A stretch of 64,000 bases of DNA from CAYRSS01 sp964426945 (GCA_964426945.1 CAYRSS010000006.1:1-64000); one strand, 5' to 3'. Positions 35,292 through 44,131 are shown, counted from the stretch's first letter. Notes: a model not told the origin generated them from the letters alone. Numbers and translations: made by a program.

Positions 35292-35540
35292 CTACTGGCA
35301 GACGTTGGTGACACAGGTCAGTCCGTCGCAGCATTGCTCCAGCGTGACACCGCCGCAGGCGTGTCCGACGGGGTAGCAACTGTGGTTGCTCGCCGTGCCG
35401 GCGCGGGCCTCGCGTGCGAAGAAAGTGACGATCGCCGGGGTCACGAAGGCGAGCTTCACGCCCTCGCGAATGATGGTCCGCCGGCTCAGCTTGCGCGAGC
35501 CGGGCGCATCGCGATGGACAGGTTTGGAATCTTCGCTCAC
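35292..35540 (-). CDS. Small exported cystine-knot-like peptide precursor
   Basis: 82 residues. A polar N-terminus is followed by a twin-arginine-type motif SRRTIIREG (Arg20-Arg21), a hydrophobic stretch (KLAFVTPAIVTFFA) and an AxA-type site (EARA, cleavage after Ala47). The 35-residue remainder carries six cysteines at 55, 62, 70, 71, 76 and 81: C-x6-C-x7-CC-x4-C-x4-C. This spacing is the inhibitor-cystine-knot framework known from conotoxin-like knottins. It heads an operon with PqqD-like, HprK-like and nucleotidyltransferase genes, so it may be the precursor they modify. Its activity is unknown. Confidence 0.75.
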   Translation of the reverse strand: MSEDSKPVHRDAPGSRKLSRRTIIREGVKLAFVTPAIVTFFAREARAGTASNHSCYPVGHACGGVTLEQCCDGLTCVTNVCQ

Positions 35541-35685
35541 CGGGCATCCGTCCTTTCGGCCGCGACGGGCGCAGGCCGCGCGTGGCCGGATCCGCAGATC
35601 GGTCCGGCTCGCGCAGAGCGCCCACCTCTGAGGTATCGGACGACGGCAGGCGCGGGTTCAGCGGGCGCCGACGAAAAACGGGACG

Positions 35686-36345
35686 TTATGGGACGGCGGG
35701 CAGAAGCCGCAGGAGCTCAGCCGGGTGGTGAATGAGGTGGTCGGGGTGGTGGCCCGCCAGGAAATCGGCCGGGCGATAGCCCCAGGTGACCGCGGCCGCG
35801 GTCATGCCGCCGCGACGGGCGGTCTCGATGTCATGGCTGGAATCACCGACGAAGATGACCTCCGCCGGGGCGCGGCCCATCATTGCGCTCAAGGCAAGGG
35901 CTCGCGTCGGATCTGGCTTGAGCGGCACACCCTCGCGCTGCCCCTCCACCTCGACGATCGGCCAGGAGGCGAGCAGCTCCGCGCAGATCCTGCGCGTGAA
36001 TTCGTGCGGCTTGTTGGAGAGCACCGCCATCGGCGCTCCCGCGGCGGAAAGGGCATCGAGCGTCGTCGTCCATCCTTCAAACAGCCGCGTCTCGTCGAGG
36101 TAGTGCCGCCCGTAGTACTCACGAAAGCGATCGACCATCGAGGCGATCGCGCGATCGTCGCTGACACCGGTCGCTTCGCGCATCAGCATGCTCACGCCGT
36201 CGCCGACCATCGCCCGCACCTCGTCAGCGGATCGTCCTTCGGGGCGGACTTCGGCGATGGCGTGGTTCACGGCGGCGGTGATGTCGGCGATGGTGTCCAC
36301 GAGCGTGCCATCGAGATCGAAGATGAACGCGGGAGTTGGCGGCAT
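35686..36345 (-). CDS. gph: HAD-family phosphatase, phosphoglycolate phosphatase-like
   Basis: 219 residues of the haloacid dehalogenase superfamily. Motif I is FIFDLDGTLVDT, motif II VLSNKP, motif III lysine in LKPDP, and motif IV FVGDSSHDIETA. The cap domain between motifs I and II is the small helical type found in phosphoglycolate phosphatases. ATG 36345 (MPPTPAFIF) follows AGGAT. The upstream in-frame extension runs through a short repetitive CGCGGAAA-type tract and is not protein-like. Substrate specificity cannot be told from motifs alone. Confidence 0.88.
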   Translation of the reverse strand: MPPTPAFIFDLDGTLVDTIADITAAVNHAIAEVRPEGRSADEVRAMVGDGVSMLMREATGVSDDRAIASMVDRFREYYGRHYLDETRLFEGWTTTLDALSAAGAPMAVLSNKPHEFTRRICAELLASWPIVEVEGQREGVPLKPDPTRALALSAMMGRAPAEVIFVGDSSHDIETARRGGMTAAAVTWGYRPADFLAGHHPDHLIHHPAELLRLLPAVP

Positions 36346-36353
36346 AAGGATCC

Positions 36354-36408
36354 TGGGGAAACGCGGAAACGTGAAAACGCGGAAACGAAAACGCTTTCGC
36401 GTTATCCT
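36354..36408. repeat. Short AAACGCGGAAACG-type tandem repeat
   Basis: Imperfect repeats of about 8 bases (GAAACGCG, GAAACGTG, AAAACGCG, GAAACGAA) between gph and moaA, ending in AAAACGCTTTCGCG. A shorter relative, GCCGAAACGCCGAAACG, lies at about 49434-49452 upstream of ruvC. Confidence 0.5.
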
Positions 36409-36421
36409 CTGTCGGACTGAC

Positions 36422-37411
36422 TCATCCCCCAATCTGGTACATGATCCTCAGCTCCGTCGTCTTCCCGCGCTCCAGGTGGTGGCCGGTGGGCTTTCGGGCG
36501 ACAGCCTGCAGCAGCGTTTCGGCGATTTCCGCATCGCTGCCGCCGCCGCGGAGCAGGCGCTTCACGTCGAGCTCGTCGTCGTTCAGCAGACACAGGTGAA
36601 ACTTGCCATCCGCGGTCAGCCGCATGCGGTTACACGATCCGCAGTACGGCTCGGAGACCGGCGAGATGAAGCCGACCACCCCTTTCGCATCGGGGAGGCG
36701 GTAGTTCTTCGACTCTTCGGCGGCGTGCGACGGCGGCAGCGCCGTCAGCGCGCCGAGGGCGTCTTCGATGCGGGCCTTCGTATCGCGGTTCGATACGTAG
36801 CGCTCCCAGCTTACGATGGCGCACTCTCCCTCGCCGAAGGGCATGAGCTCGATGAACCGTACGTGCCAGTCGCGGTCGACCGTCAGCCGGGCGAGGTCCA
36901 CGACGTCGAGGTCGTTGTGCTCGGCGACGACGACGCAGTTGAGTTTGATCGGCGAGAGGCCGGCCGCCTCGGCCGCCTCGATGCCCTTCCAGATCGCATC
37001 CACCGAGCCCCAGCGCATGACTTTCGCCAGGCGCACCGGGTCGAGCGAATCGATGTGGATGTTGACGCGCTTCAGCCCCGCTTCCGCGAGAGGCGCCGCC
37101 AGCCGGGGCAGCAGCACGCCGTTGGTGGTCATCGCGACGTGGCGGATGCCGGGCGTGCGGGCGACGCGTCCGACGATGTCGACAATGTCGCCGCGCAGGG
37201 TCGGCTCGCCCCCGGTGAAGCGGACCTTGGTAAAGCCGACCCCGGCCGCCGCCCGAACGACGCGCTCGATCTCCCCCGCCGAAAGCTGCTCCGACGCCGG
37301 TGCGTGGCGGAGCCCTTCCAGCGGCATGCAGTAGATGCAGCGGAGGTTGCAGTGGTCCGTGACGGACACACGGAGGTAGTCAATCTGGCGTCCGAATCCG
37401 TCGAGAGGCAT
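36422..37411 (-). CDS. moaA: GTP 3',8-cyclase
   Basis: Radical SAM enzyme for the first step of molybdenum cofactor synthesis, converting GTP to 3',8-cyclo-7,8-dihydro-GTP. It has 329 residues from ATG 37411 (MPLDGFGRQIDYLR). The SAM cluster is C21-x3-C25-x2-C28 (DHCNLRCIYC), then KVRFTGGEPTLR. The second cluster lies in the C-terminal part (SEPYCGSCNRMRLTADGKFHLCLL). The protein lacks the C-terminal double glycine in some family members but ends IMYQIGG, which is typical. No other moa genes are adjacent. Confidence 0.95.
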   Translation of the reverse strand: MPLDGFGRQIDYLRVSVTDHCNLRCIYCMPLEGLRHAPASEQLSAGEIERVVRAAAGVGFTKVRFTGGEPTLRGDIVDIVGRVARTPGIRHVAMTTNGVLLPRLAAPLAEAGLKRVNIHIDSLDPVRLAKVMRWGSVDAIWKGIEAAEAAGLSPIKLNCVVVAEHNDLDVVDLARLTVDRDWHVRFIELMPFGEGECAIVSWERYVSNRDTKARIEDALGALTALPPSHAAEESKNYRLPDAKGVVGFISPVSEPYCGSCNRMRLTADGKFHLCLLNDDELDVKRLLRGGGSDAEIAETLLQAVARKPTGHHLERGKTTELRIMYQIGG

Positions 37412-37562
37412 AGGGCGGATCGATCTGGCCTGCGCGCGTTGTCCGACGCCGGCCCGGCGTACGGGGGCGATCCCGGGAGCCGGGTGCGGCGTGTCGGGGG
37501 CCCGATCGCGGAGCACCATTGTAGCCGTCCGCGGCTGGCAAGTCTCGGGGTCCGCTTCTAAG

Positions 37563-38852
37563 ATGCCCGATTACCGACGCGGACGTGCGTTGTCCGCCTC
37601 GCCGACGCAGGGGAACGGTCGTTTGAAATCCGGAACGCCATCGGTAGGGCTCTGGCTGATCGGTGTCTGCGGGGGAATCGGCAGCACCGTCGCGCTGGGG
37701 CTCGAGGCCCTGCGGCGCGGGTTGACCGGCCCCACCGGCCTGGTGAGCGAGCTGCCCGAGTTCGCCGGCGTGCCCCTGCCGCCTACCAGCCGCATCGTCC
37801 TGGGCGGCCACGAAATCCGGCAGGAACGACTCGTCGACGCCGTGTGGAGCTGGCGCCGCGAAGCCGGCCTTTTCGATCCCGACCTGATCCGAGCCTGTGA
37901 AGCGGGACTGCGGACCGTGCAGCGAAACATCCGCCCCGGCACGCTGCTGGGCGCGTCGTCCACGATTCGGGCGCTGGCCGACAGCGGCGACCATCCCGCC
38001 GACCGATCCGCCGCCGCCGCGGTCGAGCGGCTCACCGCCGACCTGGTCGAGTTCCGTCGGCGTCATCGCCTCGACACGGTGGTGGTCATCAACGTCTCCT
38101 CCTCCGAGCCTGCGGCGAAGCCCGCCCGGGCGCAGGAGCGCTGGTCGCTTCTGACCAAGGCGCTCTCCCGTCGCGGCGGCAGCCCCCTGCCCGCCAGTTC
38201 GCTCTATGCCCTGGCAGCCATCGAGGCCGACTGTCCCTACATCAATTTCACCCCCTCCACGGGGATCGCGCTGCCGGCGCTGTGCGAGCGGGCCGCGGAG
38301 CGCGGAGTGCCCTACATGGGGCGCGACGGCAAGACGGGCGAGACGCTGGTCAAGTCGGCCCTCGCGCCGATGTTTGCCGCTCGTCATCTGAAGGTGCTGT
38401 CGTGGTTCGGCCAGAACATCCTGGGCAACCGCGACGGCGCGGTGCTCGACGACCCGCTCACGCGCAAGTCGAAGATCGACACCAAAGACGCCGTGTTGGG
38501 CGGAGTGCTGGGCTATCGGCCGATGTCGCGCGTGAACATCGACTACGTGCCGTCGCTCTCCGACTGGAAGGTCGCGTGGGACTTCGTGCACTTCGAAGGG
38601 TTTCTCGGCACGAAGATGAGCATGCAGTTCGTCTGGCAGGGCAGCGATTCGATCCTCGCCGCGCCGTTGGTGATCGACCTGGCGCGTTTCGCCGCGTTCG
38701 AGGAGCGGTGGCGCCGCGGCGGACCCATGCGGCACCTGGCCTGCTTCTTCAAGAGCCCGATGAACGTCGCGGCGGCCGACCTGGCCGCGCAGTGGGCGAT
38801 GCTGGTCGAGCACGTCACCTCGCGGGCGGCGAACTGCGGAATCCCCGTGTGA
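37563..38852 (+). CDS. ino1: Inositol-3-phosphate synthase family protein
   Basis: 429 residues of the myo-inositol-1-phosphate synthase family, which converts glucose-6-phosphate to inositol-3-phosphate with bound NAD. The Rossmann segment is LWLIGVCGGIGSTVALGLEAL. Core motifs are VVVINVSSSEP, INFTPSTGIALPAL, GRDGKTGETLVKSALAPMF, LSWFGQNILGNRDG, and KSKIDTKDAVLGGVLGY with catalytic lysines. The first 30 residues are Ser/Arg-rich and may not be translated; ATG 37563 is the only ATG near. In planctomycetes this enzyme could supply inositol for lipids or compatible solutes, which is inference. Confidence 0.88.
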   Translation: MPDYRRGRALSASPTQGNGRLKSGTPSVGLWLIGVCGGIGSTVALGLEALRRGLTGPTGLVSELPEFAGVPLPPTSRIVLGGHEIRQERLVDAVWSWRREAGLFDPDLIRACEAGLRTVQRNIRPGTLLGASSTIRALADSGDHPADRSAAAAVERLTADLVEFRRRHRLDTVVVINVSSSEPAAKPARAQERWSLLTKALSRRGGSPLPASSLYALAAIEADCPYINFTPSTGIALPALCERAAERGVPYMGRDGKTGETLVKSALAPMFAARHLKVLSWFGQNILGNRDGAVLDDPLTRKSKIDTKDAVLGGVLGYRPMSRVNIDYVPSLSDWKVAWDFVHFEGFLGTKMSMQFVWQGSDSILAAPLVIDLARFAAFEERWRRGGPMRHLACFFKSPMNVAAADLAAQWAMLVEHVTSRAANCGIPV

Positions 38853-38953
38853 CGGGCCGCTAATCGTCCGTCGCGGCCATCAAGCGAAGACCGCGACGCT
38901 GCACGAGTTCAGTATACCACACCGGGGACGGGACCCATATCAGCCTTCGGATT

Positions 38954-40609
38954 CTATTGGGGACACATTACGATGTTGCAGGACGAAAGCTGCCACGTGC
39001 TGGCATTGAATCGCGTGTCCGGCGATCCGTTGTTGTTGCCGCTGCCGTTCTGATAGTCCGGCTCAGCATGACAGTAACCGATCTCCGCCGACACGAAACC
39101 GCGATCCGCCGCGTTCACGACGCCGTTGCCGTCGAGATCATACAGGCAGATCAGATCGTAGTTTGTGGCAGAATAATTAGCAGAAACTGCGCCCCTGTCA
39201 GCTGTATTCACCGTACCATTGGCGTCTGCATCGGCAAAGCAACCGGCATAGCCTGCCGAGTAGTAGGTTCCTCCCACGTCATTGCGAAGCGCCGACACAT
39301 CGCAGACGTAGTCTTCGCAGTCGCCCTCGTCATACTCCTGGCACGCTCCGTCTCCCCGACAGCAGGCGCCGATCTGGACTTCGTTGATGCCCATGTCAAC
39401 ACGCGAGCCGACCTCACGCCAGAGATTGTCCAGATCGCGATTCCATGCGAGGTTGAATCCGGGATTCCCGGCGTCCCGGCAAGGGGATGAGTCCGTTATC
39501 CGGATGTCGGTTGTGAAGAGCGGATCCTGGTTGATGTTGCCCGTACCGCTATAGCCACCCTCAACGTCGCTGTAGCTCACCGTAACTGTGGCGCCGCCTG
39601 CCGTCACAATCTCGCTGCTCACCCCCGGCGGGCTGTTCTCGATATACATGTTGTCCCAGAAAATCGAACTGTCGATTGTGACCGATGTGCCGGAGCCATC
39701 TGCAAACAAACCCCCGCCCTGTGGCGTGACCGAGCACTCAGTTCCCAGTTTCACAACCACGTTGGCGTGAACGGTGCAGTTCCGGATTGTCGCCTCGGCG
39801 CCTTCGCCTGCGTAGATCGCGCCGCCACCCGTGCAGGTAGCCTTGTTCGTGCCCGTGAACAGGCAGTTCCGGGCAATCAGATTCGTTCCATCTCCGGTCA
39901 CGGCCATGCCGCCTCCATGGCCGTTCGTCGCAAAATTCGAATGAAACTGCGAATGATTGATCTCTCCCACGCCGTCGAACGACATGCCCCCTCCGAACGA
40001 GGTGAATTCCTGCTCCTGGGCATTCGCGTGGTTCGCGGAGAATGTGCACCACTCCACGCTCCCCCATTCTTCGGCGTAGGTCGTCTTGATGTGCAATGCG
40101 CCGTACTTTCCGCCCTGATTGTCGACAAAGTCGCACCGCACCACATCGATCGAACCGACCGCATGCAGGCCCGCCGCCTTGGTCGAGTTGGAGTTCCGCC
40201 CCTTGGTGATTCTGGCCTGGTCGATATAAAACGCGTTCTGAGGGTGTGCGGAGGCGATCGCGGTTACGACGGTTTCGGCAATTTCGCCGCCATTGAGCTC
40301 GGTGCGGCCGACACTGCTCCTCTGGCCGAGCGTCATTTCGCCTCCATTGAACCCGCAGTAGACCGGCACAAAACTCTTCAGGGTGAACGTGGCGCCCGAG
40401 CTGGTCAGGGTATAGGGACCACCTGCGACCCAAACCTCATCACCGGCGCCAGCCGCCGTCAGCGCCACAGAAAGTGACGTGTAGGCGTGTGTCCACTCGG
40501 AACCATCGTTGTTTCCCGACGCTTGACTGTTTACGTAGATCGTGTCGGCGGATGCAGGATAACTCATCATGGCCAGTGAGACTGCAAGAAGTGCGCGGAA
40601 CCATCTCAT
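38954..40609 (-). CDS. Secreted parallel beta-helix protein with dockerin-like repeats
   Basis: 551 residues. ATG 40609 follows AGGAGG; signal peptide MRWFRALLAVSLAMMSYPASA. The mature protein begins DTIYVNSQASGNNDGSEW, typical of right-handed parallel beta-helix (pectate-lyase-like) domains, with repeated GGG and xIxNCxF rungs up to about residue 400. A Cys-rich link (CCRGDGACQEYDEGDC) leads to two dockerin-type calcium loops: DADANGTVNTADRG and DLDGNGVVNAADRG. Such proteins are abundant in planctomycetes; cohesins are not evident here. The carbohydrate target is unknown. Confidence 0.83.
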   Translation of the reverse strand: MRWFRALLAVSLAMMSYPASADTIYVNSQASGNNDGSEWTHAYTSLSVALTAAGAGDEVWVAGGPYTLTSSGATFTLKSFVPVYCGFNGGEMTLGQRSSVGRTELNGGEIAETVVTAIASAHPQNAFYIDQARITKGRNSNSTKAAGLHAVGSIDVVRCDFVDNQGGKYGALHIKTTYAEEWGSVEWCTFSANHANAQEQEFTSFGGGMSFDGVGEINHSQFHSNFATNGHGGGMAVTGDGTNLIARNCLFTGTNKATCTGGGAIYAGEGAEATIRNCTVHANVVVKLGTECSVTPQGGGLFADGSGTSVTIDSSIFWDNMYIENSPPGVSSEIVTAGGATVTVSYSDVEGGYSGTGNINQDPLFTTDIRITDSSPCRDAGNPGFNLAWNRDLDNLWREVGSRVDMGINEVQIGACCRGDGACQEYDEGDCEDYVCDVSALRNDVGGTYYSAGYAGCFADADANGTVNTADRGAVSANYSATNYDLICLYDLDGNGVVNAADRGFVSAEIGYCHAEPDYQNGSGNNNGSPDTRFNASTWQLSSCNIVMCPQ

Positions 40610-40746
40610 GTCGAACCTCCTGTTGCATGTGATGACTAATCGAGCCAAGAATGGCCGTAGCCAATATGGACAAGGAAGTCACGCCGACTTCGTTGAACCT
40701 TGACGGCGAAGCTGAATCCTGCTTCCTGAGGCAGCCACAAGAACAT

Positions 40747-42084
40747 TCAATCGTCGGCGAAGTGTCGCTGATAGGCGACCACATCGAGCAGATCCACGTC
40801 GCCATCGAAATCGAGGTCGCCGAGCAGGCACTGGATTTCGTTGGGGTCAATCCAGGGGCCGTTCAGGCACAACCGCACCCTGTTCCAGTCTCGCGAATCC
40901 AGCACACAATCGCCGGTCAAGTCTGCTGCGTGAACACATTCCGCGGTCGCCAGCCGCTGTAATGCAGCGTAGTCAACAAGGTCCACGTCGGAATCTTCGT
41001 CAAGATCTGCCGGGCCACAGGCGAAGGGAACTACCGACATCGGACCAGTGTGACAATTGGAAAAGGGAATGGTGTCCCTTGCGTTGATCCTCCCATCCGC
41101 ATTCAGATCCCCCACATGGTCTCCGGGGAGCCGCAAACCGACGGCAACGTAGCCATTGACGCGCCCATCAGCCGTCACCAGTTCGCCGCAGACCGTGCGA
41201 TTGTTGGCAGAAATGCTCCTGGCGGATGAAATCCAGGCGCCTTGGGGGAGCGATGCTCCCAAAGCCACAAGTATGTCTTCGACGACACGCCGTCCGTTCA
41301 TCGAATCCCAGATCCAGGCCCCCGGCCTGCCATTTCCGACGGCGAAGAGCCCGTCCGGACTGGACGCGCTGAAGGCGCCGAAGTTCGGGAGCAAAGTCGG
41401 GTTCTGCCCCTCGCGCCACACGAACTCGCGGCCGCTGATCTGCCCGAAGACTACGTCCCCGGCTGCGGAAACGTGCTCGGCGCTTCCGAATTGTCCGGCC
41501 GGAAAGCCCGGAATGGGCTCGATGCCCGCGGCCGTCCAGCGGACGGGGGCGGAGCCGGGCGCGTTCGTGTAGTCGCACCAGCCGACGACCACCGAGCCGT
41601 CGGCGCTGACGGCGTTCGCCCAACTGCTGCGGTGCGACTGGTCGAAGAAAGGCAGGCCTACCATCCCTCCCGATGGGGTCCAGGCGAAAGCCTGTGTGTC
41701 TAGGAAGAAGATGGAGCCCGTCCCGACAATCACGTCACCATCGAACGCGACATCAAAAGCCACACTGCTGTTCGCGCCGGTCGGAAGATCCCCAAGGTTC
41801 ACGAAACCGGCTGATCGCGTCCACCTGTAGGCCAGTTGCTGACCGTAATCAAACCCGACGAGGGTTGTACCGTCCCCCGAGATGGCCCGCGGTATGAACG
41901 TGGGGCGCGGAAGAATCTCGAGTCCCGACGCTTCCGTCCAGATGTAGGGATACTCGCCGGTCCGGCCCGTCACCACGGCCCCGTCCCAGGACATGTCGTG
42001 AGCATAAGTCGGTCCCCCGGACGAACCGAACACGACGATCGTCGGCGGAACGTCCCCCCCGGCGGCCAGCGACGCGAGAAACAC
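40747..42084 (-). CDS. Secreted HAF-repeat protein with dockerin-like domain
   Basis: 445 residues as drawn from GTG 42084, but a full signal peptide (LFAILTTACVFLASLAAGG) appears only if translation starts upstream at a CTG at 42111, which has GGAG 9 bases before it. The mature part contains about six blade-like repeats with motifs such as ISGDGTTLVGF, VSADGSVVVGWCDY and VSAAGDVVFGQ (HAF family). The C-terminal 120 residues hold dockerin-like calcium loops (DLNADGRINARD, DLDEDSDVDLVD, DLDFDGDVDLLD). It lies immediately upstream of the beta-helix gene, in the same direction. Confidence 0.8.
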   Translation of the reverse strand: MFLASLAAGGDVPPTIVVFGSSGGPTYAHDMSWDGAVVTGRTGEYPYIWTEASGLEILPRPTFIPRAISGDGTTLVGFDYGQQLAYRWTRSAGFVNLGDLPTGANSSVAFDVAFDGDVIVGTGSIFFLDTQAFAWTPSGGMVGLPFFDQSHRSSWANAVSADGSVVVGWCDYTNAPGSAPVRWTAAGIEPIPGFPAGQFGSAEHVSAAGDVVFGQISGREFVWREGQNPTLLPNFGAFSASSPDGLFAVGNGRPGAWIWDSMNGRRVVEDILVALGASLPQGAWISSARSISANNRTVCGELVTADGRVNGYVAVGLRLPGDHVGDLNADGRINARDTIPFSNCHTGPMSVVPFACGPADLDEDSDVDLVDYAALQRLATAECVHAADLTGDCVLDSRDWNRVRLCLNGPWIDPNEIQCLLGDLDFDGDVDLLDVVAYQRHFADD

Positions 42085-42151
42085 ACAGGCTGTGGTCAGA
42101 ATGGCGAACAGCGGTGGTTACTCCGCACGGAGATGCAACCAAGACATGGCA

Positions 42152-42180
42152 ATTGTACAGTTGCGCGACAGGTCCGACAA
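42152..42180 (-). promoter_or_regulatory. Promoter of HAF-repeat gene
   Basis: Minus strand: TTGTCG (42180-42175), a 17-base spacer and TACAAT (42157-42152). A start near 42145 leaves a leader of about 34 bases to the CTG at 42111 with GGAG at 42124-42121. Confidence 0.6.
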
Positions 42181-42353
42181 TAGGAATATCGATGACCCGG
42201 TCGGAATTACGTCGCCGACGAAGGCGCAAGCCCGGGCCGCCGGATGCGTCCCGCTGCCGCGACACCGCGATGAGCCGGCGCGTCGCTGTCCGGCTGGGCG
42301 ACGCCTCGGTCGCCGTGTCACGGTTGCCGCGGACCCGCTACAATACCCATCGC

Positions 42354-43184
42354 ATGAAGCTCGCCTACAGCAGCAACGCGTACATGAGGCACGGCGTGCT
42401 TGACGCCGTCGATCGCATCGCCGGACTCGGCTATCGCGGCATCGAGCTGATGGCCGATCTGCCGCACCTCTGGCCCGCCACCACGACCCCCGCCGAGGTG
42501 GACCGCGTGCGCCGGCGCCTCGACGAGCGGGGGATGACCGTCTCCAACGTCAACGCCTTCATGATGAACGCGGTGGGCGATTTCTGGCATCCCTCGTGGA
42601 TCGAAGAGGATGAGGACTATCGCGCCCTCCGCGTCGATCACACCATCGCCGCGCTGCGCATGGCGGCGCTGCTCGGCGCGCCCTCCATCACCACCGAGCC
42701 CGGCGGGCCGCTCGCCGAAGGACACAGCCGCGAACAGGCGATCGAGCGATTCGTCGAGGGGCTGCGCAAGGCGCTGCACGTCGCCGAGGAGGTGGGCGTG
42801 CTGCTGCTGGTCGAGCCGGAGCCGGGGCTGCTCATCGAGACAGCGAGCGACTTTCTCGAACTCGCCGAGCGCATCACCTCACCCATGTTCGGTCTGAATT
42901 TCGACGCGGGACATTTCTACTGTGTAGGCGACCCCCTGCCGGAGACCGTCGCGCGGATGCAGGGCTTCACCCGTCACTATCACCTGGAAGACATCGCCGC
43001 GACCCGCGTGCACCATCACCTGGTTCCTGGCCACGGGGCGATCGACTTTGTCGGACTGATGAAAGCGATCCGGCAGACCGGCTACCCGGGCTGGCTGACG
43101 GTTGAGCTGTATCCCTATGTAGAAGACCCCGACGCCGCGGGGCGCGAGGCCATGGCCCACCTGTTGCCGATGCTCTCGCCGTGA
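42354..43184 (+). CDS. Sugar phosphate isomerase/epimerase (xylose-isomerase-like TIM barrel)
   Basis: 276 residues of the AP-endonuclease-2/xylose-isomerase-like superfamily. It starts MKLAYSSNAYMRHGVLDAVDRI. Metal and acid positions lie in GIELMAD, VEPEPGLLIETASDFLEL (Glu), NFDAGHFYCVGD (Asp-x-x-His), HYHLEDIA and TVELYPYVEDP (Glu). The next gene (UbiA-type) overlaps its stop by four bases, so both act in one pathway. EboC-type prenyltransferases in ebo clusters are accompanied by a TIM-barrel protein, and this pair resembles part of such a cluster. The substrate is unknown. Confidence 0.82.
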   Translation: MKLAYSSNAYMRHGVLDAVDRIAGLGYRGIELMADLPHLWPATTTPAEVDRVRRRLDERGMTVSNVNAFMMNAVGDFWHPSWIEEDEDYRALRVDHTIAALRMAALLGAPSITTEPGGPLAEGHSREQAIERFVEGLRKALHVAEEVGVLLLVEPEPGLLIETASDFLELAERITSPMFGLNFDAGHFYCVGDPLPETVARMQGFTRHYHLEDIAATRVHHHLVPGHGAIDFVGLMKAIRQTGYPGWLTVELYPYVEDPDAAGREAMAHLLPMLSP

Positions 43185-44131
43185 GCCGCGATCCCTCGAT
43201 CCCCGGCGCGTCGCTGCCCCCCGCCGTCGGCGGATCGGGCGGCCTTCCCGCCCCGCGCGGCCGCGCGCGGGCGATTCTCGAACTCGTCCGGGCGCCGAAC
43301 CTCTTCACCGCCGCGGCGGACAGCCTGGCGGGGGTTCTGTTCATAGGCGGGACGGCGGCCGAGGCCGGGACCGCGGCGCTGCTGATGGTGGCGTCGGTCT
43401 GCCTCTACGCCGGGGGGGTGGCGCTGAACGACGTCTGCGACGCCCCGCGCGACGCGGCGGAGCGGCCGGGGCGGCCCATACCCTCGGGGCGGATCCGCCG
43501 GGGGCTCGCGGCGGCGATCGCCGCGGGGCTGATGGGGGTCGGCGTGGCCTGTGCGGTGGCGGTCTCGCCGACCGCGGCGGCGGTGGCGGGCGGGGTGGTT
43601 GCCGCGGTCGTGCTCTACGACGCCGCCCTGAAGCGGACGCCGCTCGCCCCGGGGGTGATGGGGCTGTGCCGGGCGCTGAACCTGCTGCTGGGGATGTCCG
43701 CGGCGGGTTGGCCCACGGGGCCGGGGGTGCTGCTGCCGGTCGGGCTGATGTGGCTGTATGTCACGTCGCTGACGTTCTTTGCGCGCAAGGAGGCGGCCGG
43801 CGGATCGCGCCGGCGGCTGCACGCCGGGCTGGCGGGGGTGGCGGCGGCCGCGGCGTGCCTGGTGTTCGTCGCCCCAGGCGACGCGACCGCCGATCTGGGC
43901 CGGTTGCTGCCGCCCTTCGTCCTGATGGGCCTGCTGGTGGGTGCGACGCTCCCGCTCATTCAGTCGCCGCAGCCGCGGTCGGTGCAACTGGCGGTACGGA
44001 ACCTGATCTTCGGTCTGGTCCTGTTCGACGCGTGCCTGGTCTGGCTGACGCGCGGCGCGTGGCCGTCGCTGCTGGTGGCGAGTTTGCTCGTTCCGACGGT
44101 GTGGCTGGGTCGAAGGTTTGCGGCGACTTGA
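43181..44131 (+). CDS. UbiA-family prenyltransferase, EboC-like
   Basis: 316 residues with about eight membrane helices. The first prenyl-diphosphate motif is NDVCDAPRDAAERPGRPIPSGRI, matching the NDxxD motif of UbiA-type enzymes and especially the LNDV-D-DAxERPxRPIPSG form typical of EboC-like proteins. The second aspartate-rich motif is reduced to LYDAALKRTPL. It overlaps the isomerase gene by ATGA-type coupling (GTG start). It may transfer a prenyl group to a sugar-derived or aromatic acceptor in the membrane. The GTG start follows directly on the previous gene's last codons. Confidence 0.8.
   Translation: MSRDPSIPGASLPPAVGGSGGLPAPRGRARAILELVRAPNLFTAAADSLAGVLFIGGTAAEAGTAALLMVASVCLYAGGVALNDVCDAPRDAAERPGRPIPSGRIRRGLAAAIAAGLMGVGVACAVAVSPTAAAVAGGVVAAVVLYDAALKRTPLAPGVMGLCRALNLLLGMSAAGWPTGPGVLLPVGLMWLYVTSLTFFARKEAAGGSRRRLHAGLAGVAAAAACLVFVAPGDATADLGRLLPPFVLMGLLVGATLPLIQSPQPRSVQLAVRNLIFGLVLFDACLVWLTRGAWPSLLVASLLVPTVWLGRRFAAT

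Noticed and set aside
38870..38897. Bidirectional terminator between ino1 and the beta-helix gene
   Set aside because: Only a 7-base stem with a 14-base loop and no T-run; too weak to call.
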